Positions 1 through 7,998 of a stretch of 17,506 nucleotides of DNA are shown here, one piece after another. This DNA is from JASDSY01 sp041441465 (GTDB lineage Bacteria > Muiribacteriota > UBA9980). The position numbers and the translations under genes were made by a program. Positions within the stretch are counted from its first letter, which is position 1. Every line of letters starts with the position of its first letter. The notes below the pieces were generated by a model that saw nothing but the letters and a program-made list of their open reading frames with translations, had not been told where the DNA came from and made no database searches. The stretch lies in the NCBI GenBank assembly GCA_041441465.1, contig JASDSY010000019.1, positions 1-17,506 on the forward strand, in the 5' to 3' direction.

Positions 1-400
1 TTATGCTTATTTTTTCAAATATCAATAGTTTTAATGGAGATTTCACACAGTCTCAATATTAAATAATTAAAATATAAGGTGTTGTTCAGAATATAATCTG
101 GCAGCACCTTTTTAATTTTATAATCAGCTTATGCAATATCAAATTCATTTTTAAAATCAGCAATATTAATTTCGTTATTATACATAAAGAGTTAAAATCA
201 GCCTTTTTTCCGTAAATAATAAGTGGTTCAAATATTTAATTTCAATTTTTTAACCGCTAAATGCAGATAAGTTATAATAAGGATTTTAATAATTAATAAA
301 CTTTTTTTATTTGATTCCAAATCAATTGTAAATATGTTAGTCAAAAATATAGGTTAAAGTAATAATGATGATTTTGCTATGCAAAACTTAAGTAATTTAT
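1..400. other. AT-rich intergenic stretch
   Basis: I see no convincing gene here. Two plus-strand frames are open from base 1: one to a stop at 64-66, the other to a stop at 60-62. The C-terminus of a gene entering from the left is therefore possible, and a plus-strand terminator-like hairpin follows at 76-116. With about 20 codons neither frame can be supported as coding. From about 120 to 400 the sequence is very AT-rich with no ORF, repeat or RNA gene that I recognise. Confidence 0.5.
76..116 (+). terminator. Rho-independent terminator for a gene left of the window
   Basis: An imperfect hairpin pairs 76-89 with 98-110 (AAGGTG with CACCTT at the base, then G-U pairs and one bulge) around an 8-base AT loop. 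It is followed directly by a T-rich run. The wobble pairs and the T tract both fit transcription on the plus strand, so it probably ends a gene that lies mostly outside the window. Confidence 0.55.
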
Positions 401-437
401 AAAAAAAAGCGCCCGGCAATGAATCCGGGCGCTTTTT
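401..437 (-). terminator. Strong terminator after the A2M gene
   Basis: A perfect GC-rich stem of 8 bp (GCGCCCGG at 409-416 with CCGGGCGC at 425-432) has an 8-base loop. It is flanked by eight A on one side and five T on the other, so it can work in both directions. It lies about 25 bases past the stop codon of the minus-strand A2M gene and is the natural end of that transcript. Confidence 0.85.
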
Positions 438-461
438 AACAAAGTTAATGTTATTTAGTTT

Positions 462-3400
462 TTATTTTACTTCAAGTACGAAACTTTCGGAATGGCTGCT
501 GAATTCAGGTGCGTACATGCACTCGATATTAGCCATGCCGGTCTGATATTTTCCTTTGTGCTGCACTCTCAATGTATATTCGAACACATAAGTGCCTTTC
601 GGCAGGTAATCGATGAAAAAGTGCGTAGCCGTATCTTTAGTGGATTCGTAATAAGCGAGGCCGTCCTGGTATTTATACTGCGAGAGCACATTTGTCGGCT
701 CAAGACCGCTTCCGCGCTGGTCCTTCATGTGGACGAATTCCATGTCGCGGTCGGTGCGAAGCTCTATTCTTACCGTCAAAAGATCGCCGACTTCGAGAGC
801 GCCGCTTACAGGTTCAATTGTCGGACCTTTCTTGCTGTCGCGTTTAACGAAAAGCGTTTTCTTCAATGTAAGCGGATTCTGCGTATGAGGAGTGATTTTT
901 GACATATCCTCCATATACTGCCAGTGCGCGCCGCCCCATGCAATGCCTTTATCTACTTTCTTAACTGTTATTTCGCCGAATTCAGGCTTAACAGCCGCGC
1001 CGTCATAACGTTTTTCATAAAAACCAGTGCCGGCTTCAACCTTTTCAGGCTCAACCTTTTTGCCGCCGACCGTAACTTCGACAAGCGCATCCGAAGCGAG
1101 GAGGTTATCTCCACGCAACAGCAATGCGTAAATTGAATCAGCAGTTGCCGTTGTAGTCTTCCAATTCTGGGTCTGTTTTTGTTTCAGCAGCCATACTTTG
1201 CAGTCTTCAACAGCTTTTTCGTCATTCATAATCTCCGCGAACGCTTCTACCATTAAAGCCTGTGTTTCGATCGGCGCCCTGTACCACCACCATGAAAGCT
1301 CGGTTTCGCCCCAGAACATTCCCATTTCTTCGTTAGTCTGGCTGCGTTCCTTAATCGATTTCATTATTTTCTGCGCCATTTCCTTGTCGGCGAACCTGTT
1401 AAACGCCAGCGCGAGGTGGGCCTGGCTCATTCTCGAATTGACATCGAGCCAATAGTTCTTGGCATTACCCAGGAAATAATCTACAGCTTCCTTTGATCCG
1501 GCCGGTATCGGCTTCTCGCTCAAATAAAAACTGCGGCAATATAAGTATAAAGCTATATCATAACTGATATGATTGTCATGTTTTCTACCATACTTTAATA
1601 TGTCCTGATAAACTTTATTTATCCATCCATCAAGATGATCGAGGGCTTTTAAAGCAAGGTCCTGCTTTACATTAGCGACCTTCAAATTTTTAAGCCTGCC
1701 GAAGCCGTTTGTGATGTATAAAGTTATATAGCTGCAGCCGCGTCCGCCCGGGAACCACGGCCACGAACCATCAGAAAGCTGCATATTTTTGAGTTTGTCA
1801 TAAGTCGATTCAAGCTCATTTTTCAATCGGTTATCGTCAAAAAGTATGCCTACATTATTTTTCGCCTGCGTTTCGCTCTTAGCGTCAAGCACCCACGGCG
1901 ATTCAATTAACATAACACTTTTCAACTGTTCATTTTTTTCAAGATTGGATTTTAAAGCGTCAGGCTGTACTTTTTTCCAGACATCGAACACTTTTCTGAT
2001 CTTAGGATCCGAGTCGGCTATGAATTTAGCGAGAGAGTTAGCGTAAAGCCTGTTGAAAGTCTGTTCCGAGCACTCATGCGGGAATTCCATAAGGTAAGGA
2101 AGCGCCTGCACCGCGTACCATGACGGATTAGAAGTCATCTGCACCGTAAAAAGTTTATGTTCAAGCGTATCCGATTTTGCCGAAGCCGCCAGTTTTTCAA
2201 ACTTGAATTTCTTTTCCTGCGGGCCTCTTATCGGAAGCGGTATCGATTCATAAACTATTATCCTCTTCGAAAGTATCGGCAGCAGCCCTTCTTCGCCGTC
2301 TGATTTATCGCCGGTCGAAGCCACGACTTTATATTTAATTATCTCGATCTTATCAGGAACATTCAACTGCCATGATAATGACTTCGACTGTTTCGCCGGA
2401 ATCACGAAATCATAATCAGTTTTATCGTTTTTAAATTTAGCGTCAATCGACTTATCCGACGCCGGTTCCATAATATTCAGCCTTATGCTGCCATTTACTT
2501 CTTTATCGGTCATATTGGTAACCTTAGCCGTAAATTCCAGAACATCGCCTTCCCTTAAGAAGCGCGGCGGATTAGGCTGAACCATCAGGTCTTTCTGAGT
2601 GACGGCATGTTCCTCTATCAAACCGTTTTCAAGGTCCACACCGTGAGCGTATCCTAAAAATTTCCATTTAGTGAGCGCTTCAGGCATTTTGAATGTAATA
2701 TTGACTATTCCATCCGCATTTGAAGTGAGCGCCGGATAGAAAAATGCGGTCTCATTCAAATTCTGACGCGCTGATACTTTTGACAGGTCAGGCTTTTTAC
2801 CGGCAGCCGGTTTCGGTTCACCGGGCACGGCACCCGCGTTAGGCATAGCCTCGGCCATAGTCCTGTCGCTTTTAGCCTCGTCTAACGCCATTCCGCCTTC
2901 GGCCAAAGATTCCTCCTTAGCCATTGATTTCATAGCCGCCGGCGCAGGAGGGGCCATAGCGCTCTGAAGCATCATGCCGTCTGCCTCGCCGTCATAACTC
3001 ACGCCTTTGCTTTTTTTATACATCCTGTGACGGCCATATTCATAGCCATAATAGTTGCTCACAATTTCACTCATAAAATTCTTGTATGAATAGTCCGAAT
3101 ACGATGAATAATTATTCATCGTATTGAACCAATTCTGAAAATTTAATGTCACATTCGAATATCTTTGTGAAACATTGCTGTAATCCCTTTTGAATACTCC
3201 GTCAAAAGTGTTGAATGAATGAGGTACGAAAGCGTCAAGCGACTCGTCATATAAAGCCGCAAGAAATTCAGCAGCTTTCATTTCAGCGCCCGGCCCCTTC
3301 ACTTTAATGGTCCATGTTTCTTCCTGGCCCGGCTGTAATTTCGAGCGGAACGTCTCGAATTTGATATCGAATTTCTTGTTAGACCACGGCACATATACCG

Positions 3401-6400
3401 CCGTACTGTTAGTGTATAACCTGTTTTCCTTGACAAAAGTCGTCATTACGCTGAAGCCGCCGCGATATTCCTCTAATACGGGTACTTCAATCAAATGCTG
3501 GGTAATATCAGGCTGTACCCAGTAAGTTTTAATATTTTCATTATCATGCAATATCTCGACTAAAATCGGACCTTTTTCATAGCCGGTCGCTAAAATCGCC
3601 CTGAATTTATCGCCGACTTCAACCGACGGCGAATTCACCACATAATAAGAAGGCGCTTTCACGTTAAATTTAGTCGCTTTTTCATCAAAAACAAGAATAG
3701 GCAATATCGCTTTAACCTTATTGCCGAACCTGTCATTCGACGTTAAAATTGCCTTATAAACGCCGGCTTTAAGATTGAATTCCAGGTTTACTGAATTAGT
3801 GCCGTCGCTGTTAAACGGTTTTTTCGTAACAGACGATCCTGCCGGCCACATCTTCCAGTCCGACGTATTAACGTTGCCGGACAACTCTATATCTTTATTT
3901 GAAGTCTGCTGCGGTTCCTCGTACCACCACCAGTTATATTCATTATTAAGCTCCGCTTTAACAGGTTTTTCAGGCTGTTTCAATTCGAATATTTCGACCT
4001 GTCCCTCAGCTTTAACAAACTTGCCGTCAAGCGTTTTCGTGTCGACCGATATTTTAACGGCTTTACCGGCATCGAGCCAATCGCCGGCGTCCATAGCCGC
4101 TTCCATAGCGGTATAGCCGAGCCTGATCGATTTCTGGTCGCTTCTTGTCTCGCCCGCACTGTCAGTAACATCGGCAGAAATCGTATATATGAATGTAGGT
4201 TCACTTTCTTTAGGAATCGAGTTATCGGGTTTAGCTGTAAATTCTATTTCAAATTTGCCGTCCGCGCCGGTTTTGATTTTACCATTATCTATTTCCTGCG
4301 ACGCGCTTACATCAAACGACATTCCGCCGCGGTGCCAGAAATATCCCCACCATGCCGGAAGTTTTGGCTGTCTTACCACGCGGTATTTAACCATCGCGCC
4401 GTCGATCGGAGCGCCGGTGTATGCCATAGCCTCGCCCATTATTTTCACTTTATCATTCAATCTGTAACTTTCTTCTGGAATTTTAACTTCGACTGTGAAC
4501 TTAGGACGTTTGTATTCTTCGACCCTTATAGTGCAGCTGCCGGAAGGGAATTCTGAGCTGATAGTCATTGCGCCCATAAGCCTGCCGGACGGAGCGGTAA
4601 ACGTGCCGCTGAACGAGCCGAAATCGTTCGTCTTAAACTTCGCGCTCGCGATTTCCTGGTAATTAACGTCACGGTAATGAACGGTAACGTAATGATTTTT
4701 AAGTACCTCGTAATTTTTCTTATCTGTGTCGGCGCTTATGCATATACCCTTAAAATTAATGGTTTGGCCGGGTCTATATATCGCCCTGTCGGTAAAGAAA
4801 AACGTCTGCTGGCGGACCGGTTCGTTGTAGCGCTCGCCGCTGTAATTATTGTTCCAGTCAATAAATTCGCCGCCCTTGTTGTCGCTGGCATATATTATGA
4901 AGCCGTTATGTCTTTCCGTTTTAGAATTCTTTTTAAATAAGAAGTACCCGTTTTCATCGGTAGTAACTGTGCTTAAAACTTCATAGCGTCTAATCTTATA
5001 ATCCCTTACGTAATAAGCTTTAAGTGTCGCCGCCTTAACCGGAACACCGTTCAAGCTGTCAAGCACATAGCCTTCAGTGCCGTTATCGCGGTTTCTTACT
5101 ATCAATGATATGTTATTGACCCAGAGCGGGCAATGCTGAACTGTATTTTCATTTCGCGAAAAATCTTTTTTATAGCTTGCTATTACCCTGTACAGCCCGG
5201 CTTTCAATTCTGGAACGTCGATTTGAATATTGCGTTCCTTGTAATCTTTCGTCGGTTCAAGCGGAACGGTCCACTCGATTTCATGCTTCTTGCCGATAAA
5301 AGCGTAAAGCTGTTCATCGTTAAACCATTCAAACGAGTTTTCGGTATTCTCTATATACCTTCCCCAATCGTCACGGTATATTCTTACCGTAACGCTGTCG
5401 ATATTTTTATAGCTGACAGTTAATTTCGATTTCGTGTTTATAAGAGCGGTTCTTTCGCTTTTTAAAGAAATCGCTTTTTGTTTTATGTTATTGATAAGCG
5501 CTCGACAGTTCGACGAGCCGATGGTATATTTCTTCCCATCGCCGGCAGCTTTTTCAGCAATTTTTACAGCTTCTACAAGGTCGCCTTTATTTTGTATCTC
5601 CTGCGCCCAGTAAAAAGTCGCCAAATCCGCGAATTCCGATTTCGGATATTCGTTTATTATTTCCTGCAGGCGTTTTATGTATATGTCATCTTTGTCAGCG
5701 CCCGTAGCTTCATTTTTCACATATTTAAGTCTGAAAAGGTCCGCAGCGATAAAAATATCCTTATCGCTGTCAGCCGCGTGAAATGACATAAGTTTCTGGT
5801 AAAAATTAAGGGCCAGCACTTTTGCCGACTCGGTATCGGAGGTCTCGATTTTATATTTCATAAATTTTTCGGCCGGCGCGAACGCGTCGCTGTCGGCTTT
5901 TATCTCGAAAGCGTCCTGCGGCAATGCTGCTGCCTGCTCGCCTGAAGTGTAAAAATCGAGCGCCTGGAATGCGATAAAATCGTATAAAGTCGGGCGCAGT
6001 CTGTCGCTCTGCGCGTCGCCGCCCTCGAGTATATCCTTAAAATCGCTTATTTGGGTTTTCTTTAAAACTTCTTCGTCTTTAGTAAGGACTTCGTTGAATA
6101 AAGTTGAAATGGTCTTAAAAAGTTTAGGCAGGTCCCATGTCGTAAAATCGCTTTCGTTAAGGCCCGCTGTCTGGGTCCTATTCATAAAGCGGTATTTATT
6201 GCGCGTAAAATAATGCCAGTACCACTCAGCTAAAATGGTTTTCATCAGAGGTTTCATCGACTCGTCGGCGTTTTTTATTTCATCGGCCAGTCTTTTGATT
6301 TTTTCCTCTGGCTTATTGCCTTTGATTGTCGATTCGAGAGATATTTGCTTGCAGATTGCCTTTAAAGCCTCGCTGTGTTTCTTTTCGGCCATCGCGTTTT

Positions 6401-6584
6401 TATAGATCTTCGCCAGATTTTCTATCGCAGTCTGCGGCAGCCCGTTATTCTGGGCTTCATTCGCCTTCTTCCACAAGCTCTGGTTGTCTTCCGCCTTTTC
6501 CTCGCAAAATGCCGGTCCCGGCACAAGCAAATTCAATATGGCCGCTATAAATATGAGCCATATCCCCCAAACTCTGATTTTCAT
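462..6584 (-). CDS. Large secreted alpha-2-macroglobulin family protein with CxEQ thioester site
   Basis: This is a 2040-residue protein of the bacterial A2M family, which traps proteases in the periplasm or at the cell surface. It starts with a signal peptide (about residues 1-27). The sequence before Cys27 (GPAFC) is not a good lipobox, unlike E. coli A2M, which is a lipoprotein. Residues about 30-380 look like helical repeats. MG-type beta domains follow, including the signature DRAIYRPGQT near residue 599. A Met/Ala/Pro-rich low-complexity stretch at about 1195-1270 sits where a bait region is expected. The A2M domain begins near 1277 (FFYPAL). The motif HECSEQTF carries Cys1505 and Gln1508, the pair that forms the internal thioester in active members, followed by an alpha-helical thioester domain to about 1800 and a C-terminal receptor-like beta domain. 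The start ATG has an AAGGAG site 8 bases upstream (6593-6598). No pbpC gene lies nearby, although the two often neighbour each other in proteobacteria. The family call is firm; protease inhibition is inferred from the family. Confidence 0.93.
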   Translation of the reverse strand: MKIRVWGIWLIFIAAILNLLVPGPAFCEEKAEDNQSLWKKANEAQNNGLPQTAIENLAKIYKNAMAEKKHSEALKAICKQISLESTIKGNKPEEKIKRLADEIKNADESMKPLMKTILAEWYWHYFTRNKYRFMNRTQTAGLNESDFTTWDLPKLFKTISTLFNEVLTKDEEVLKKTQISDFKDILEGGDAQSDRLRPTLYDFIAFQALDFYTSGEQAAALPQDAFEIKADSDAFAPAEKFMKYKIETSDTESAKVLALNFYQKLMSFHAADSDKDIFIAADLFRLKYVKNEATGADKDDIYIKRLQEIINEYPKSEFADLATFYWAQEIQNKGDLVEAVKIAEKAAGDGKKYTIGSSNCRALINNIKQKAISLKSERTALINTKSKLTVSYKNIDSVTVRIYRDDWGRYIENTENSFEWFNDEQLYAFIGKKHEIEWTVPLEPTKDYKERNIQIDVPELKAGLYRVIASYKKDFSRNENTVQHCPLWVNNISLIVRNRDNGTEGYVLDSLNGVPVKAATLKAYYVRDYKIRRYEVLSTVTTDENGYFLFKKNSKTERHNGFIIYASDNKGGEFIDWNNNYSGERYNEPVRQQTFFFTDRAIYRPGQTINFKGICISADTDKKNYEVLKNHYVTVHYRDVNYQEIASAKFKTNDFGSFSGTFTAPSGRLMGAMTISSEFPSGSCTIRVEEYKRPKFTVEVKIPEESYRLNDKVKIMGEAMAYTGAPIDGAMVKYRVVRQPKLPAWWGYFWHRGGMSFDVSASQEIDNGKIKTGADGKFEIEFTAKPDNSIPKESEPTFIYTISADVTDSAGETRSDQKSIRLGYTAMEAAMDAGDWLDAGKAVKISVDTKTLDGKFVKAEGQVEIFELKQPEKPVKAELNNEYNWWWYEEPQQTSNKDIELSGNVNTSDWKMWPAGSSVTKKPFNSDGTNSVNLEFNLKAGVYKAILTSNDRFGNKVKAILPILVFDEKATKFNVKAPSYYVVNSPSVEVGDKFRAILATGYEKGPILVEILHDNENIKTYWVQPDITQHLIEVPVLEEYRGGFSVMTTFVKENRLYTNSTAVYVPWSNKKFDIKFETFRSKLQPGQEETWTIKVKGPGAEMKAAEFLAALYDESLDAFVPHSFNTFDGVFKRDYSNVSQRYSNVTLNFQNWFNTMNNYSSYSDYSYKNFMSEIVSNYYGYEYGRHRMYKKSKGVSYDGEADGMMLQSAMAPPAPAAMKSMAKEESLAEGGMALDEAKSDRTMAEAMPNAGAVPGEPKPAAGKKPDLSKVSARQNLNETAFFYPALTSNADGIVNITFKMPEALTKWKFLGYAHGVDLENGLIEEHAVTQKDLMVQPNPPRFLREGDVLEFTAKVTNMTDKEVNGSIRLNIMEPASDKSIDAKFKNDKTDYDFVIPAKQSKSLSWQLNVPDKIEIIKYKVVASTGDKSDGEEGLLPILSKRIIVYESIPLPIRGPQEKKFKFEKLAASAKSDTLEHKLFTVQMTSNPSWYAVQALPYLMEFPHECSEQTFNRLYANSLAKFIADSDPKIRKVFDVWKKVQPDALKSNLEKNEQLKSVMLIESPWVLDAKSETQAKNNVGILFDDNRLKNELESTYDKLKNMQLSDGSWPWFPGGRGCSYITLYITNGFGRLKNLKVANVKQDLALKALDHLDGWINKVYQDILKYGRKHDNHISYDIALYLYCRSFYLSEKPIPAGSKEAVDYFLGNAKNYWLDVNSRMSQAHLALAFNRFADKEMAQKIMKSIKERSQTNEEMGMFWGETELSWWWYRAPIETQALMVEAFAEIMNDEKAVEDCKVWLLKQKQTQNWKTTTATADSIYALLLRGDNLLASDALVEVTVGGKKVEPEKVEAGTGFYEKRYDGAAVKPEFGEITVKKVDKGIAWGGAHWQYMEDMSKITPHTQNPLTLKKTLFVKRDSKKGPTIEPVSGALEVGDLLTVRIELRTDRDMEFVHMKDQRGSGLEPTNVLSQYKYQDGLAYYESTKDTATHFFIDYLPKGTYVFEYTLRVQHKGKYQTGMANIECMYAPEFSSHSESFVLEVK

Positions 6585-6933
6585 AGAACCATCTCCTTAT
6601 AATTATAAATGCACTATAAAATTTATGTTTTTATGTTTTCTTCCGATTCATTTAGCTGATTATTTTTTATAAGTAACCGGATAAATTTACATAATATTAT
6701 ATTTACACAATCAAAATTCCACATTCTAATCAGCTAATTTATCATTTTTTTTAATATTTTTCAAGAATTCTTTATTATCTATTTAAGTTTCACACTAAAA
6801 AAACTTCAGTTGTTTTCAATGCCGCTTATTATACCATAAAATTTATTTAATTTAAAACCTTCCATCAATACATTATTATCTTTCTTAAATAATGTTTCAT
6901 AATTTATTAACAAGTTATTTTAGTTTATCAATT
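6585..6933. other. AT-rich intergenic region / leader of the A2M gene
   Basis: There is no supported gene in these 349 bases. The region holds the Shine-Dalgarno site of the A2M gene (AAGGAG, 6593-6598) and a promoter-like site at 6828-6856. If that promoter is used, the A2M mRNA has a leader of about 235 nt. I see no clear terminator for the minus-strand gene that ends at 6934, and no recognisable riboswitch. Confidence 0.5.
6828..6856 (-). promoter_or_regulatory. Sigma-70-type promoter for the A2M gene
   Basis: On the minus strand there is TTTAAA (6851-6856), a 17-base spacer and a perfect TATAAT (6828-6833). A TG lies one base upstream of the -10 hexamer, giving an extended -10. Transcription would start near 6821, just past the 3' end of the neighbouring gene at 6934. 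The region is AT-rich, so chance matches are possible, but spacing and the extended -10 agree. Confidence 0.5.
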
Positions 6934-7968
6934 TCATAATAAATATCTTTGAGCATTGTTTTTATTATCAACTTCACCATTTTCATCAGAATTAAAATAA
7001 TCAAATGATTCTTCATCAAACATAACAATAATTTTTTTACCATTTACTTCTATCGTTTCCGGTGCTGGAATATTTTCAGTAAAATTTTTAACAATTTCAA
7101 ATTTATGAACATTTTTAGCAAGAGCGCATTTAGAAAAAATTTGAAGCATTCGAATGCTGTATTCGTCACCGGTTTCATAAATTTTTTCTAAATTTACAAA
7201 TATCCATTGATTAACAAGCAATTCGCAAAACCAGAATTGTTTTAAATCAATATTATATTTCAAAGGGAAAAATTGTTTTTTTTCATTCCAATGGCTTGCA
7301 ATCATTGTCATATAAACTGCCGCTTCAGCATAATTCATATATTTATTATCAACAAGCAATTGAAACGATTCTATCAAATCATACGCATTAGTTATAAATT
7401 CACCTCTTTGATTCTTTATGTCAAATTTACCGGTGCTTTTCATTAAATTTATTTCTGCCGGCGTAAATGTTTTATTAAAAAATTTGCGCGCGTCCCATAT
7501 CGAGTTTTCGACTAACCGCTTCGATTCCGGCGTCAATTCATCATAATGCTTATAGATATGAAATAAATAAACTACCGGCGAATTATTCTTTATGCTTTTC
7601 ATATCCTTTGAACATTTATTTTCAAGTATATCCCTTTCTTTGGTTTTTAAATAATTAAAACCTTTGCTAGTCAATTCATTAATCGTGATTTTTTTGTTTT
7701 TATACTCATCAAGAAATTTATACAACTCATCATAATCGTTATACAAGTCTTTTTTTATTGGCGGAGTAACAAACATACATGAATTATACACTTCCATAAA
7801 TCTCTTCTTTTGATTAACTTCCTGACCTGCATACGAAATTTCCACGCACACAAAAAATACTAAAACTAAATTTAAAATTAAATTTTTTTTTGCACCGCAA
7901 ACTCCAAATTGTATATTGAATTTAATTAAGCCGAAAATAAAAAATCGGGCATAAATCGCAATTTTCAT
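6934..7968 (-). CDS. Exported protein of unknown function (start uncertain)
   Basis: I do not recognise this family. The open frame has 344 codons, but its only upstream ATG (7966-7968) lies in the loop of the terminator of the preceding ATPase gene and has no ribosome binding site. A typical signal peptide begins only around residue 27 (KKNLILN...FFVCVEISYAG), so the real protein probably starts there and is about 320 residues. A GTG at 7893-7895 with GGAG 6 bases upstream would fit, but it is out of frame by one A of an A9 tract (see findings). The mature part is Lys/Asn/Glu-rich, mostly helical in appearance, with scattered Cys and no catalytic motif I can name. The codons are clearly richer in A/T than those of the A2M and ATPase genes on either side, which could mean weak selection, low expression or transfer. 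Expression may depend on read-through of the upstream terminator, as I see no good promoter. Confidence 0.7.
   Translation of the reverse strand: MKIAIYARFFIFGLIKFNIQFGVCGAKKNLILNLVLVFFVCVEISYAGQEVNQKKRFMEVYNSCMFVTPPIKKDLYNDYDELYKFLDEYKNKKITINELTSKGFNYLKTKERDILENKCSKDMKSIKNNSPVVYLFHIYKHYDELTPESKRLVENSIWDARKFFNKTFTPAEINLMKSTGKFDIKNQRGEFITNAYDLIESFQLLVDNKYMNYAEAAVYMTMIASHWNEKKQFFPLKYNIDLKQFWFCELLVNQWIFVNLEKIYETGDEYSIRMLQIFSKCALAKNVHKFEIVKNFTENIPAPETIEVNGKKIIVMFDEESFDYFNSDENGEVDNKNNAQRYLL
7893..7905 (-). promoter_or_regulatory. Candidate ribosome binding site plus GTG start for the exported protein
   Basis: On the minus strand GGAG (7902-7905) is followed after 6 bases by GTG (7893-7895), then by C and a run of nine A (7883-7891). 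As written, the GTG frame stops after a few codons. With one more A it would read straight into the signal peptide (start-Gln-Lys-Lys-Asn-Leu-Ile-Leu). This is either a sequence error, a slippage-dependent start or a decayed start. Confidence 0.45.
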
Positions 7969-7984
7969 GCGACTTATACCCGAT
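7934..7984 (-). terminator. Terminator after the AAA+ ATPase gene
   Basis: A 16-bp stem pairs 7969-7984 with 7944-7959 around a 9-base loop, 14 bases past the ATPase stop codon. It is followed on the minus strand by six T (7939-7944). The two imperfect positions are G-U pairs in the minus-strand RNA but A-C mismatches in the plus-strand RNA, which fixes the direction. The loop contains the ATG at 7966-7968 that opens the next ORF. Confidence 0.85.
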
Positions 7985-7998
7985 AATCTTATTTAATT

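Noticed and set aside
492..902. Plus-strand ORF of 136 codons opposite the A2M gene
   Set aside because: It is opposite the C-terminal A2M coding region, has no ribosome binding site and no recognisable protein features. The same applies to the other plus-strand ORFs between 900 and 6600.
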